Source: Aestuarierythrobacter sp037968495
GTDB lineage: Bacteria; Pseudomonadota; Alphaproteobacteria; Sphingomonadales; Sphingomonadaceae
NCBI GenBank assembly: GCA_037968495.1
Contig: JBBKVP010000012.1
Span: 5,677-69,676 of the forward strand
DNA: 64,000 nucleotides
Reading direction: 5' to 3'
In this document: positions 8,651 through 19,166 of the stretch, one piece after another
How the letters are laid out: the number at the start of each line of letters is the position of its first letter
How positions within the stretch are numbered: the stretch's first letter is position 1
Translations under genes and position numbers: made by a program
The notes under the pieces: generated by a model
Database searches by the model: none
Told to the model about the DNA's origin: nothing
The model's input: the letters and a program-made list of their open reading frames with translations, nothing else

Positions 8651-9827
8651 CCTGCTTCCGCGTCAGCTCCCGCATCGCTTCGTCGAGCCCGTCCAGCGTG
8701 AGCTCATACATCCGGTCGTTCACCAGTTGCTTCAGCATCTTGGTGCTTTGTGAGTAGCCCCACTGCTTTTCGGGCACGGGGTTGAGCCATACAGTCGCGG
8801 GATAGGTGTTGGCGACGCGCTGCATCCACATTGCGCCGGCTTCCTCGTTCATGTGCTCCACGCTGCCGCCCGGATGGGTGATTTCATAGGGGCTCATGGC
8901 CGCATCACCGACAAAGATCGCCTTATAGTCGTGGCCGTATTTGTGGAGGATATCCCAGGTCTTGGTTCGTTCGGTCCAGCGGCGGCGATTGTCCTTCCAC
9001 ACGCCTTCATACAAACAGTTGTGGAAGTAGAAAAATTCAAGGTTTTTGAATTCGCTATTGGCTGCACTGAACAATTCTTCGACTACTTTGATGAATGGGT
9101 CCATCGATCCGCCCACGTCGAGGAACAGCAGCAGCTTTACCGCATTATGCCGCTCAGGCCGCATGCGGATATCGAGCCAGCCCTGCTTGGCCGTGCCGTC
9201 GATGGTCGCGTCCAGATCAAGCTCGTCCGCCGCGCCTTCGCGCGCAAAGCGGCGCAGGCGGCGCAGCGCCATCTTGATGTTGCGCGTGCCTAGTTCTCGG
9301 GTGCTGTCGAGGTTCTTGAACTCGCGTTTTTCCCACACCTTTACCGCGCGCTTATGCTTGCCTTCGCCGCCGATCCGCACGCCTTCAGGGTTGTAACCAC
9401 CATGACCGAAGGGCGAGGTGCCGCCCGTGCCGACCCATTTATTGCCGCCCTCGTGGCGTTTTTGCTGTTCTTCGAGCCGCTTTTTGAGCGTGTCCATGAT
9501 CTCGTCCCAGTCGCCCAGGCTCTCGATCTCGGCCATTTCCTCCGGCGTCAGGAATTTCTCCGCAACCGCCTTCAGCCATTCCTCTGGGATTTCGACCGGG
9601 TTCTGGCCATAATCGGACCTGATGCCCTTGAAGACTTTCTGGAACACCTGATCAAACCGGTCGAGCATCCCCTCATCCTTCACGAATGTCGCGCGGGAGA
9701 GATAGTAAAATGCCTCAGGCGTCTGCTCGATCACATCCCGGTCCAGCGCCTCAAGCAGCGTCAAATGCTCCTTGAAACTGGCTGGAATGCCAGCGCTGCG
9801 CAGTTCGTCTATGAAATCGAAGAACAT
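8643..9827 (-). CDS. VWA-domain protein, CoxE-like
   Basis: A 394-residue cytoplasmic protein. The C-terminal half holds a von Willebrand A fold with LLLFLDVGGSMD (D237, G239, S241), a MIDAS-like DxGxS site. The N-terminal half (FIDELRSAGIPASFKEHLTLLEAL) is the conserved CoxE-like helical region. Proteins of this type partner MoxR AAA+ ATPases as metal- or client-binding adaptors. The moxR gene ends only seven bases upstream, which fits that pairing. The client is unknown; CO dehydrogenase genes, the namesake partners, are not present here. Confidence 0.88.
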   Translation of the reverse strand: MFFDFIDELRSAGIPASFKEHLTLLEALDRDVIEQTPEAFYYLSRATFVKDEGMLDRFDQVFQKVFKGIRSDYGQNPVEIPEEWLKAVAEKFLTPEEMAEIESLGDWDEIMDTLKKRLEEQQKRHEGGNKWVGTGGTSPFGHGGYNPEGVRIGGEGKHKRAVKVWEKREFKNLDSTRELGTRNIKMALRRLRRFAREGAADELDLDATIDGTAKQGWLDIRMRPERHNAVKLLLFLDVGGSMDPFIKVVEELFSAANSEFKNLEFFYFHNCLYEGVWKDNRRRWTERTKTWDILHKYGHDYKAIFVGDAAMSPYEITHPGGSVEHMNEEAGAMWMQRVANTYPATVWLNPVPEKQWGYSQSTKMLKQLVNDRMYELTLDGLDEAMRELTRKQGG

Positions 9828-9834
9828 GGGTGGA

Positions 9835-10695
9835 TCAGGTCTGGCGGCGCGACATAAATGCGAGGCGCTCGAACATCATAACATCCTGCTCGTTCTTCAG
9901 CAGCGCGCCGTGGAGTGGCGGGATGGCCTTGGTGGAATCGCTGTTTTGCAGGACTTCCAGTGGCATATCTTCGTTGAGCAGTAGCTTCAGCCAGTCAAGC
10001 AACTCGCTGGTGCTGGGCTTCTTTTTCAGACCTGGCACTTCGCGTAATTCGTAGAATATATCCATCGCCTTGCTCACGAGGTTCTTCTGGATATCGGGGA
10101 AGTGGACGTCGATGATCGACTGCATCGTGTCGCGATCGGGGAACTTGATATAATGGAAGAAACAGCGGCGCAGGAATGCGTCGGGCAGTTCCTTTTCATT
10201 ATTCGATGTGATGATGATGATCGGGCGTTCTTTCGCCGTTATCCGCTCCTTCGTTTCGTAAACGTCGAAGCTCATCCGGTCGAGTTCCTGCAGCAGATCG
10301 TTGGGGAATTCGATGTCAGCTTTGTCGATCTCGTCAATCAGCAGCACAGGCAGCTGCGGGCTGGTGAAAGCCTCCCACAATTTGCCCTTGCGGATATAGT
10401 TTGAAATGTCGTGAACGGCTTCTTCGCCGAGCTGCCCATCACGTAGGCGCGCAACGGCGTCATACTCATACAGGCCCTGCTGCGCCTTAGTGGTGGATTT
10501 GACGTTCCACTCGATCAGGGGCGCGCCCATGGATTTGGCGACCTCGTGAGCCAGTACAGTCTTACCCGTGCCTGGTTCGCCCTTCACCAGCAGCGGGCGG
10601 CGAAGCATTGCTGCCGCATTGACTGCAACCTTCAGGTCGTCAGTCGCGATGTAGTCACGGGTTCCTTCAAAGCCGCTGGTGGTCTGGTTTGTCAT
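9835..10695 (-). CDS. MoxR-family AAA+ ATPase
   Basis: A 286-residue AAA+ ATPase. Walker A is GEPGTGKT (39-46), Walker B is LLIDEID (118-124) and sensor 1 is IIITSNNEKELPDAFLRRC. MoxR proteins act as chaperones for metal-cofactor or complex assembly, together with VWA proteins such as the one immediately downstream. It is the first gene of the moxR-VWA-DUF817 operon; ATG 10695 has AGGA upstream and a perfect 20-base inverted repeat lies 15-34 bases ahead of it. Confidence 0.93.
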   Translation of the reverse strand: MTNQTTSGFEGTRDYIATDDLKVAVNAAAMLRRPLLVKGEPGTGKTVLAHEVAKSMGAPLIEWNVKSTTKAQQGLYEYDAVARLRDGQLGEEAVHDISNYIRKGKLWEAFTSPQLPVLLIDEIDKADIEFPNDLLQELDRMSFDVYETKERITAKERPIIIITSNNEKELPDAFLRRCFFHYIKFPDRDTMQSIIDVHFPDIQKNLVSKAMDIFYELREVPGLKKKPSTSELLDWLKLLLNEDMPLEVLQNSDSTKAIPPLHGALLKNEQDVMMFERLAFMSRRQT

Positions 10696-10709
10696 GCATA
10701 AATCCTGTC

Positions 10710-10729
10710 GTTTAATCGGTTGATTAAAC
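10710..10729. promoter_or_regulatory. Perfect inverted repeat upstream of the moxR operon, operator-like
   Basis: GTTTAATC-GGTT-GATTAAAC, eight paired bases with a four-base centre, lies between parE and moxR. On the minus strand it contains TTTAAT, a plausible -10, and is not followed by a T-tract. The shape (AT-rich palindrome with a GATTAA half site) is like TetR-family operators. Confidence 0.5.
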
Positions 10730-10771
10730 TCTTAGGTGCACTGCAACAGAGAGGCAAGGGGGGAGGATAGA

Positions 10772-12763
<1,992 letters not shown>

Positions 12764-12844
12764 GCGGTTGCTATATGCCCGCGATTCTCCGGCTTACAAG
12801 CAGCGTTCTTGCTTTATCGCCAGCCGTCTGGTCGCGGCGGCGAG

Positions 12845-14035
12845 TTAATCGACAAACTGTGCAGGCGCAGCATCGACAATCACCACGTTGCCAGGGCGAA
12901 CCTCGCGGATTTCCATAGATCGTTCAGCGACACCGCTCCTGCTGAAGCGGAATGGTCCGTCGAGCCCAAGGAAGCCGCTCTGGTCGGTCATCTCACTGGT
13001 CGGGAAGCTTTCGCCCGGTTCCCAGCCCTTGGATGCCACACGTAATGCCAACAGCACGCTGTCATAGCCGAGCGTTGAAATACGGTAGGGAGCGCTGCCG
13101 AAACGAGTACGGTAGCTTTCGGAGAACTGCCGGTAGCGCTCGTCCGACACTGCTGAAAACAGTGCGCCGTTCATCGCAGAGGCGCGCGTCACGGCGGAAT
13201 CGCCGCTCCACAGTTCTGTACCGATTAGTTGCAGATTACCGCTCCCAACGGGTTTGAGTTCGGTCGCAGCATCTGCGGATAGTCGCGCACCGTCGGCAAT
13301 CAGCACACCGTCAAATCCGCCGCGCGTTTTCAGCCGCTGAGCCGCGCCGACGATTGAAGTATTGCCACGATCGTAGCGTTCGACCGTAACCAGAGTTACT
13401 CCGTGCTTCGCAGCAGCCGCACGGAATGCTGCCTCCGCGCCGTCACCATAATCGCCGGAAGGAACGAGTGCAGCGAAACGTTTCACGCCTTTGTTGCTGG
13501 CATATTCGACTGTGCGGTCAATCGATTGCCCTGGAACCTGACCGAGCAAATATACGCCTGCAGCAGAAGCTTTCGTATCGTTGGAGTACGAAATCATCGG
13601 CACGCCCGCCGCGCGGGTCTCGGCCAAAACGGCAGGAATGTTTTCTGCAAGCAGCGGCCCGAGCACCAACGTATTGTCATCAGCCATAGCGCGCCGCGCA
13701 GCATCGCGGGGGCGAGTGGCTGTGTCATATGTCGTGATCCGCAGATTCTCTGCGTTCGTATCCAGCAGCGCCATGGTCGTCGCATTGGCGATGGCTTGCC
13801 CGACGCTGCCATTGCGGCCCGATAGCGGCACAAGCAGAGCGACGCGGTGACGCTGTTGGTCCGGCGGCAGAACTTCTGGTTCGAAAACGGGGGCGGGTGC
13901 AGGCGTCGGTACAGGCGCAACCGGAGCTGAGCCGGCGCCCTTCGGAATCACGGAACAGGCCCCCAGAAGTAGCGCGCTGCCCATCACCATAAGTGCGTGC
14001 CCGTTTACGCGCCCTGTCATTAAATTCCCGAACAT
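12845..14035 (-). CDS. Penicillin-binding protein activator, LpoA/LppC-like lipoprotein
   Basis: A lipoprotein of about 396 residues with a periplasmic-binding-protein fold. From ATG 14035 the signal region ends in a lipobox LLGAC (Cys near residue 27), followed by a Pro/Ala linker (APVAPVPTPAPAP) and a type I PBP-like domain starting RVALLVPLSGRNGSVGQAIANA, as in LpoA C-terminal domains and Leu/Ile-binding receptors. It probably activates a class A penicillin-binding protein at the outer membrane. The open frame reaches 14104 but that would overlap rsmI; ATG 14035 gives the proper lipoprotein signal. It is divergent from rsmI, which fits the common lpoA-rsmI-yraN neighbourhood. Confidence 0.85.
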   Translation of the reverse strand: MFGNLMTGRVNGHALMVMGSALLLGACSVIPKGAGSAPVAPVPTPAPAPVFEPEVLPPDQQRHRVALLVPLSGRNGSVGQAIANATTMALLDTNAENLRITTYDTATRPRDAARRAMADDNTLVLGPLLAENIPAVLAETRAAGVPMISYSNDTKASAAGVYLLGQVPGQSIDRTVEYASNKGVKRFAALVPSGDYGDGAEAAFRAAAAKHGVTLVTVERYDRGNTSIVGAAQRLKTRGGFDGVLIADGARLSADAATELKPVGSGNLQLIGTELWSGDSAVTRASAMNGALFSAVSDERYRQFSESYRTRFGSAPYRISTLGYDSVLLALRVASKGWEPGESFPTSEMTDQSGFLGLDGPFRFSRSGVAERSMEIREVRPGNVVIVDAAPAQFVD

Positions 14036-14073
14036 GCTTGCCGCTCTCCGTGTGGATAGTTCAAGAGGCTTCC

Positions 14074-14934
14074 GTGACCGAGACAGCACCACACATCCAG
14101 CCACCAGAAAAATTGCCTCCCGGCCTGTATATAGTCGCGACCCCGATTGGCAATCTCGGGGACATCACAATGCGGGCACAGGATATTCTGGCGCGCTGTG
14201 ACGGGATCGCATGCGAGGATACCCGGGTAACTGGCAAGCTAATGAAACACCTTGGCTTGTCGAAGCCGCTCTGGCGATATGATGATCATAGCGGACAGAA
14301 AGACCGCGGCCGGCTGGTTGAATCGATGAAGTCCCGCGCGGTGGCGCTGGTCAGCGATGCGGGAACGCCGCTGATCGCCGACCCCGGATACCGGCTGGTT
14401 CAGGATGCGCGCGAAGCTGGCACTGCAGTAACCAGCATTCCAGGCCCCAATGCGATCACCACGGCGCTCACTCTGTCGGGTCTGCCGAATGACCGGTTCC
14501 TGTTCGCAGGCTTCCTGCCAGCAAAGGAAAAGGCGCGGCGCGAGGTATTGGTGGAACTGGCTCCGGTTAGAACGACGCTTATCTTTTATGAAACAGGCCC
14601 GCGTCTAACAAAGTCGCTCGCTGCCATCGGCGACAGCTTGCCCGGGCGCGAAGTGTCTGTGGCCCGCGAATTGACCAAACTGTTCGAGGAATGCCGCACC
14701 GGCTCCGCAGCCGAGCTGGCGGATCATTACATAGCGCATCCGCCCAAGGGTGAGATCGTGCTGCTGATCGGTCCGCCCGTTGATGCCGAGACCAGCGCGG
14801 AGGATGCCGACGACATGCTCCGCGCTGGTCTCAAGACTAGCAAGGCCTCACAAGCGGCGGGGGCGGTTGCGCGTGCGACCGGTCTCGACCGCAGGGCGCT
14901 ATATGCCCGGGCTTTGGAGCTACGCAGCGAATGA
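14074..14934 (+). CDS. rsmI: 16S rRNA (cytidine1402-2'-O)-methyltransferase
   Basis: A 286-residue SAM-dependent tetrapyrrole-methylase-fold enzyme that 2'-O-methylates C1402 of 16S rRNA. Motifs are VATPIGNLGDIT (21-32), CEDTRVT, VSDAGTPLIADPGYRLV, and SIPGPNA. The GTG start at 14074 has AAGAGG five bases upstream, a better choice than the upstream GTG at 13993, which lies inside the divergent lpoA-like gene. Its TGA overlaps the ATG of yraN. Confidence 0.95.
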   Translation: MTETAPHIQPPEKLPPGLYIVATPIGNLGDITMRAQDILARCDGIACEDTRVTGKLMKHLGLSKPLWRYDDHSGQKDRGRLVESMKSRAVALVSDAGTPLIADPGYRLVQDAREAGTAVTSIPGPNAITTALTLSGLPNDRFLFAGFLPAKEKARREVLVELAPVRTTLIFYETGPRLTKSLAAIGDSLPGREVSVARELTKLFEECRTGSAAELADHYIAHPPKGEIVLLIGPPVDAETSAEDADDMLRAGLKTSKASQAAGAVARATGLDRRALYARALELRSE

Positions 14935-15281
14935 AGCGGCAGATTGCTAAACAGCGCGGCCGCAAGGGGGAGCGTTTCGCTTCGCTCTGCATGCTGCTGC
15001 AAGGTTGGCGAACTGTCGCGAAACGGGTAAAGATACCGCGCGGCGAAATCGACCTGATCGTCCGCCGCGGCGACACCATTGTCTTCATCGAAGTTAAGTG
15101 GCGCGCGAAGCCTGCCGACCTCGACCATGCAACTGACGAATACCGCCTGCGCCACGTGGCTGCCGCTGTGGAAGCGGTGGCGCATGAATATGCCGAGCCG
15201 CATGAAACTATCAGTATTGATGTGATGCTCCTTGCGCCGGGTCACCGCCCGCGCCACATCGTCAACGCTTGCCAACCTTGA
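14931..15281 (+). CDS. yraN: UPF0102 (YraN) family endonuclease-like protein
   Basis: A 116-residue protein with the restriction-endonuclease-like core of UPF0102: GEIDLIVRRGDTIVFIEVKWR holds the D-x(n)-ExK catalytic pattern. The cellular role of YraN is not settled. It is coupled to rsmI by an ATGA overlap, the usual arrangement (rsmI-yraN), and gshB follows eleven bases later. Confidence 0.93.
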   Translation: MKRQIAKQRGRKGERFASLCMLLQGWRTVAKRVKIPRGEIDLIVRRGDTIVFIEVKWRAKPADLDHATDEYRLRHVAAAVEAVAHEYAEPHETISIDVMLLAPGHRPRHIVNACQP

Positions 15282-15291
15282 GGACCGACAA

Positions 15292-16245
15292 ATGACCCTA
15301 CGCATCGCGATGCAGATGGACCCTATGGAAAGCGTGAAAGTCGCCGGCGATTCCAGTTTTGCGTTGATGCTGTCGGCGCAGGAGCGCGGATATACAGTCT
15401 GGCACTATGACGTCGGCACGCTGGCTTATGATACGGGCGAGGACAAGCTGACCTCCTATGCCGCGCCGGTCACCGTCCAGCGGGTAGAGGACGATCATTT
15501 CACCATGGGCGAACATAGGCTGATTGACCTTGCCGAAGACATCGACGTTGTCATGATGCGTCAGGACCCGCCGTTCGACCTGGGATATATCAGTGCCGCG
15601 CTGCTGCTCGACAGGCTGAAAGGCCGCACTCTGGTCGCCAATGATCCGCGCGAAGTGGTGAATGCGCCCGAAAAAATGTTCGTCTTGGACTACGCGCGCT
15701 TTATGCCGCCTACGCTGATTGCGCGGCGTCTGGAGGATATTCAGGCTTTTCAGGCGAAACACGGCGCGGTTGTCGTGAAGCCGCTGCACGGCAATGGCGG
15801 CAAGGCGATTTTCAAGATCGACGAAGTTGGCACCAACATGGCGGCCCTGTCCGAGGTCTTCAATCAAACGTGGCCGGAAGCGCATATGGTGCAGCCATTC
15901 CTTCCTGAAGTAAGTCAAGGCGACAAACGGATCGTTCTGGTCGACGGCGTCGTCACAGGTGCGATCAATCGCAAGCCGGGCAAGGGAGAGTTTCGTTCGA
16001 ATCTCGCGCAGGGCGGCTTCGCCGAAGCGGCTGAACTCACACCGCGCGAGCAGGAAATTTGCAACGCCATGGGACCGGAGCTTAAAAAGCGTGGCCTGAT
16101 TTTTGTCGGAATCGATGTGATTGGCGGCAAATGGTTGACCGAGATTAATGTCACGTCGCCTACCGGTATTGTCGCAATCGATGCATTCAATGGCACCGAT
16201 ACTGCGGCACTGATCTGGGATGCGATCGAAGCGCGGCTGAGTTAA
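15292..16245 (+). CDS. gshB: Glutathione synthetase
   Basis: A 317-residue ATP-grasp ligase that adds glycine to gamma-glutamylcysteine. Family features: MDPMESVKVAGDSSFALM at the N-terminus, VVKPLHGNGGKAIF (ATP-binding), GDKRIVLVDG, and EINVTSPTGIVAID at the C-terminus. ATG 15292 has GAGGA seven bases upstream, which overlaps the yraN stop; the longer frame from 15232 lies inside yraN and is rejected. A palindromic repeat directly downstream may end the transcript. Confidence 0.95.
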   Translation: MTLRIAMQMDPMESVKVAGDSSFALMLSAQERGYTVWHYDVGTLAYDTGEDKLTSYAAPVTVQRVEDDHFTMGEHRLIDLAEDIDVVMMRQDPPFDLGYISAALLLDRLKGRTLVANDPREVVNAPEKMFVLDYARFMPPTLIARRLEDIQAFQAKHGAVVVKPLHGNGGKAIFKIDEVGTNMAALSEVFNQTWPEAHMVQPFLPEVSQGDKRIVLVDGVVTGAINRKPGKGEFRSNLAQGGFAEAAELTPREQEICNAMGPELKKRGLIFVGIDVIGGKWLTEINVTSPTGIVAIDAFNGTDTAALIWDAIEARLS

Positions 16246-16254
16246 TGCCTTCCC

Positions 16255-16335
16255 TCGTCATCCCCGCAAACGCGGGAACTCAGAGCGGCACCGTGCAATT
16301 TTTCAGCTGGGTTCCCGCGTTTGCGGGAATGACGA
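16255..16335. repeat. Palindromic repeat element 1 (REP-like)
   Basis: Two 29-base arms (16255-16283 and 16307-16335) are inverted copies, 27 of 29 matching, around a 23-base centre. The outer ends read TCGTCATCCC and GGGAATGACGA. The element fills the gap between gshB and dedA and would form a long hairpin in RNA. Its ends match those of element 2 after dedA although the inner stems differ. Confidence 0.85.
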
Positions 16336-16381
16336 AAGTTGGGTCCGTGAAGCGTATATCTGCGATCTGCGTTAGAGCATC

Positions 16382-16990
16382 ATGGACGAACTGATTGTTG
16401 AGATAATTTCGCGGCTTGGCTACGTCGGCGTGGCTCTGCTGATGATGATGGAAAACATTTTCCCACCCATGCCTTCCGAGGTAATCATGGGGGCAGGGGC
16501 GCTTGCCGTCGAACGTGGCCGGATGGAATTCTGGCCGCTGCTGATTGCGGGCACTTTCGGCACATTGGTGGGCAATTACTTCTGGTTCTGGATCGGCGAC
16601 CGCTTCGGATATCGCAGACTAGGCCCGCTGATCGACCGGTTTGGTAAATGGCTAACTATGGAAATGGAAGATGTCGAACTCGCGAGCAAGTTCTTTCAGA
16701 GTCACGGACATTGGGTTGTGTTCATTCTGCGCGCGACACCTGTGATGCGGACGATGATCTCACTGCCTGCAGGATTAGCTCACATGAACAAGCTAAAGTT
16801 CTGTTTATTTACGGCAGCTGGTGCGGCGCTTTGGAATGTCATGTTGATCTTCGGGACGCAGTGGCTGTCGCGGACGTTCGATGACAATGACAATATCGTC
16901 GGTTGGTTGCTGTTCGCCATCGTGGTGATATCTGTCGGAGCATACTTCTGGCGGCTAGCGACGTGGAAACCGCGCGCGGAACGAAACTAA
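16382..16990 (+). CDS. DedA-family membrane protein
   Basis: A 202-residue inner-membrane protein of the DedA (SNARE-associated/VTT) family, implicated in lipid-carrier flipping and envelope homeostasis. Family marks: ENIFPPMPSEVIMG (conserved acidic and proline residues after the first helix), GTLVGNYFWFWIGDRFG, and FILRATPVMRTMISLPAGLAHM, the Arg-rich re-entrant motif. There are four to five hydrophobic segments. The last motif reads ATPVMRT where FxPxxR is more usual, a mild divergence. Related palindromic repeats lie on both sides of the gene. Confidence 0.92.
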   Translation: MDELIVEIISRLGYVGVALLMMMENIFPPMPSEVIMGAGALAVERGRMEFWPLLIAGTFGTLVGNYFWFWIGDRFGYRRLGPLIDRFGKWLTMEMEDVELASKFFQSHGHWVVFILRATPVMRTMISLPAGLAHMNKLKFCLFTAAGAALWNVMLIFGTQWLSRTFDDNDNIVGWLLFAIVVISVGAYFWRLATWKPRAERN

Positions 16991-17073
16991 TCGTCGTCCC
17001 AGCGCAGGCTGGGATCGCTATCAATAAGGTCCAATCTAGATTAACTCGATCCTAGCCTGCGCTGGGATGACGA
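16991..17073. repeat. Palindromic repeat element 2 (REP-like)
   Basis: Two 27-base arms (16991-17017 and 17047-17073), 25 of 27 matching, around a 29-base AT-rich centre. The outer ends TCGTCGTCCC and GGGATGACGAAAGT are shared with element 1; the inner stem (AGCGCAGGCT) differs. It starts at the dedA stop and ends seven bases from the xerC stop, so it can act as a bidirectional terminator between the convergent genes. Confidence 0.85.
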
Positions 17074-17079
17074 AAGTGA

Positions 17080-17973
17080 TCAACCTTTCCCTCTCGGATG
17101 CGCTGACCGGTACGTGTCGAGCAATGTAGCGGTATCGACCTTTGTATATATCTGCGTCGATCCAAGGCTGGCATGACCCAGCAATTCCTGCAGGCTTCTG
17201 AGGTCCGCCCCGGCACTGAGCAAATGCGTGGCAAAACTGTGCCGCAGCGCGTGCGGTGTAGCGGTGGATGGAAGACCTAACGCCGTGCGAGCGCGCGCGA
17301 CTGCTTTCTGGACCATACCTTGCGACAATATCCCGCCTTTCACCCCGCGAAACAACGGATCATCTGGAGCGAGAGGCCACGGATTATCGGCGGCGTAGTC
17401 CGCCACAGCTTCTCGGATCACCGGGATCAGGGGTACCACGCGTTGTTTCCCCCCTTTGCCGGTCACATTCAGTGTCTCGCCTAGGGGGAGTGCAGCGCCC
17501 GTCAGTGACAATGCCTCGGCGATCCGCAGCCCAGCTCCGTAGAGCAAAAGCAGCACTGCCCGGTCACGCTTTCCGATCCAACCTTCGCCATTCGCCGCAA
17601 CCTCTTCAGCCAGACCCGCGGCTTCGTCCGGCGTAACTGGGCGGGGCAGGCCCTTCTTCATTCGGGGGCCCCGCATTCTTGGCGGTGATGTGTCGGAATG
17701 TCCCGCCTGTGCCTTGGCGAAAGAGATAAACGCCTTGAGGGCCGACAATTCGCGCGCTGCCGAGGCATTGCCAAGTCCCTCCACGCGCCGCTCCGCCAGA
17801 TGTGCGCGAAGTTTTCCGGCATCCAATTTCGCGATGTCCGACCAATCCGCCAGATCATTCGCCGCCAAGAGCCTGTTGGCTGCTGCGAGGTAGGCGCGAA
17901 CTGTATGCTGGGATCGCCGCCGTCCGTCTTTGAGATGGCTGCGCCATTCGTCCGTGAGCTGCGGCTGGATCAT
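17080..17973 (-). CDS. xerC: Tyrosine recombinase XerC
   Basis: A 297-residue tyrosine recombinase that resolves chromosome dimers at dif with XerD. The SAM-like N-terminal core-binding domain spans about 1-95. Catalytic residues visible are R150 (YGAGLRIAEAL), a Lys in TGKGGKQR (172-178), H241-R244 (TPHALRHSFATH), H267 (LGHASL) and Y276 (TQIYTKV). It is a housekeeping protein rather than a phage integrase. Its ATG overlaps the stop of hemW as ATGA. Confidence 0.93.
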   Translation of the reverse strand: MIQPQLTDEWRSHLKDGRRRSQHTVRAYLAAANRLLAANDLADWSDIAKLDAGKLRAHLAERRVEGLGNASAARELSALKAFISFAKAQAGHSDTSPPRMRGPRMKKGLPRPVTPDEAAGLAEEVAANGEGWIGKRDRAVLLLLYGAGLRIAEALSLTGAALPLGETLNVTGKGGKQRVVPLIPVIREAVADYAADNPWPLAPDDPLFRGVKGGILSQGMVQKAVARARTALGLPSTATPHALRHSFATHLLSAGADLRSLQELLGHASLGSTQIYTKVDTATLLDTYRSAHPRGKG

Positions 17974-19121
17974 GCCTCGACCAGTGCAGTCGGAACCAGC
18001 TCCGCCAAGAGGCTGTTGAGCACCGGCATTCCCTCCGGCGTAACGCCCACGGTTTCTCCGTCACGCCATGCCAAGCCGATGTCGCTGAAGAAGTTTAATC
18101 GCTCTGCATTGATCAGCAGCTCAGGCGCAATGCCGAGGCGCCTACCCAAGCGGGTCAGATCGACACCCTCAGCCAGCCGCAATCCCATCAAAAGCGCTTC
18201 GGAGGCTTGCTCATTGGTACCAAGCTGGCGGTCTTCATTGATCCCGTAGCCTCGCGCCTTGATTGCCGCCAGCCAGTTTTCGGGTTTCTTATGGCGGATA
18301 GTCGCTCGTCCGCTGCGGCGTCCATGAGCACCGGGGCCGATCCCACAATAGTCGCTGTATCGCCAATACGTTAGATTATGGCGGCTTTCCTCGCCGGGCC
18401 TTGCGTGATTGCTGACCTCATAGGCGGGCAGACCGGCATTGGCGGTCAGTTCGGCCGTTACGGCAAACAGGTCGGCAGCCGGATCATCGGCCAATGGATC
18501 GAACTTGCCGCGCCTCACATCGGTCGCAAATCGGGTGCCGGGTTCGATGGTGAGCTGGTAGAGCGACAGGTGCCCGGTTCCGAAGGCTAGGGCGCGTTCA
18601 AGTTCTTTAGACCAATCAACGACGCTTTGTTTTGGCCTCGCATAAATCAAATCGAAACTGACGCGTTCGAAATGTTGCTGCGCTGTAGCGAGTGCTGCGA
18701 TGCCTTCATCCGCATTATGTAATCGGCCGAGAAAACGTAGCGTGTCGTTATCTAGTGCCTGCAATCCGAGGGACACACGGTTCACTCCGGCGAGCGCGAT
18801 ATCGGCGAATTTCGATGCTTCAACCGACGACGGATTGGCTTCAAGCGTAATCTCGATGCCGGGTGCAAAGCCCCACAAACGCTCTGCTTCATCCAGAAGC
18901 GCGCCGACCAGTTCGGGCGGCATCAGCGATGGAGTCCCGCCGCCAAAGAAGATACTCTCCAGCAGCTCGCCGCTCGCCAATTCAGCCTCATGGCGCATAT
19001 CTGCCAACAAGCCTTCGCGCCATTGGACGATGTCGATTTCGTTACGGACATGACTGTTGAAATCACAATATGGGCATTTTGCGATGCAAAAGGGCCAATG
19101 GATATAAAGCGCGCGTGCCAT
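17970..19121 (-). CDS. hemW: Haem chaperone HemW (radical SAM, HemN-like)
   Basis: A 383-residue radical-SAM protein. The CxxxCxxC cluster ligands are C12, C16 and C19 (FCIAKCPYCDF). The GGGTPSLM stretch binds SAM. HemW members lack coproporphyrinogen dehydrogenase activity and deliver haem to client proteins; the short form without the extra HemN N-terminal residues supports HemW. ATG 19121 has AAGGA very close upstream; the frame runs open to 19415 but the added residues are not HemW-like and overlap the divergent CAP-domain gene. It forms an operon with xerC. Confidence 0.93.
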   Translation of the reverse strand: MARALYIHWPFCIAKCPYCDFNSHVRNEIDIVQWREGLLADMRHEAELASGELLESIFFGGGTPSLMPPELVGALLDEAERLWGFAPGIEITLEANPSSVEASKFADIALAGVNRVSLGLQALDNDTLRFLGRLHNADEGIAALATAQQHFERVSFDLIYARPKQSVVDWSKELERALAFGTGHLSLYQLTIEPGTRFATDVRRGKFDPLADDPAADLFAVTAELTANAGLPAYEVSNHARPGEESRHNLTYWRYSDYCGIGPGAHGRRSGRATIRHKKPENWLAAIKARGYGINEDRQLGTNEQASEALLMGLRLAEGVDLTRLGRRLGIAPELLINAERLNFFSDIGLAWRDGETVGVTPEGMPVLNSLLAELVPTALVEA

Positions 19122-19166
19122 GATCCTTTCAGGCTTCGTTAACTGGTTAAAGTCAAGGTCGTTGGC

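Noticed and set aside
16255..17073. Palindromic repeats as a CRISPR array
   Set aside because: Only two copies, inverted arms, a gene between them, and no cas genes.
17080..17973. xerC as evidence of a phage or integrative element
   Set aside because: Motifs and hemW coupling fit the housekeeping XerC; no attachment repeats or phage genes nearby.
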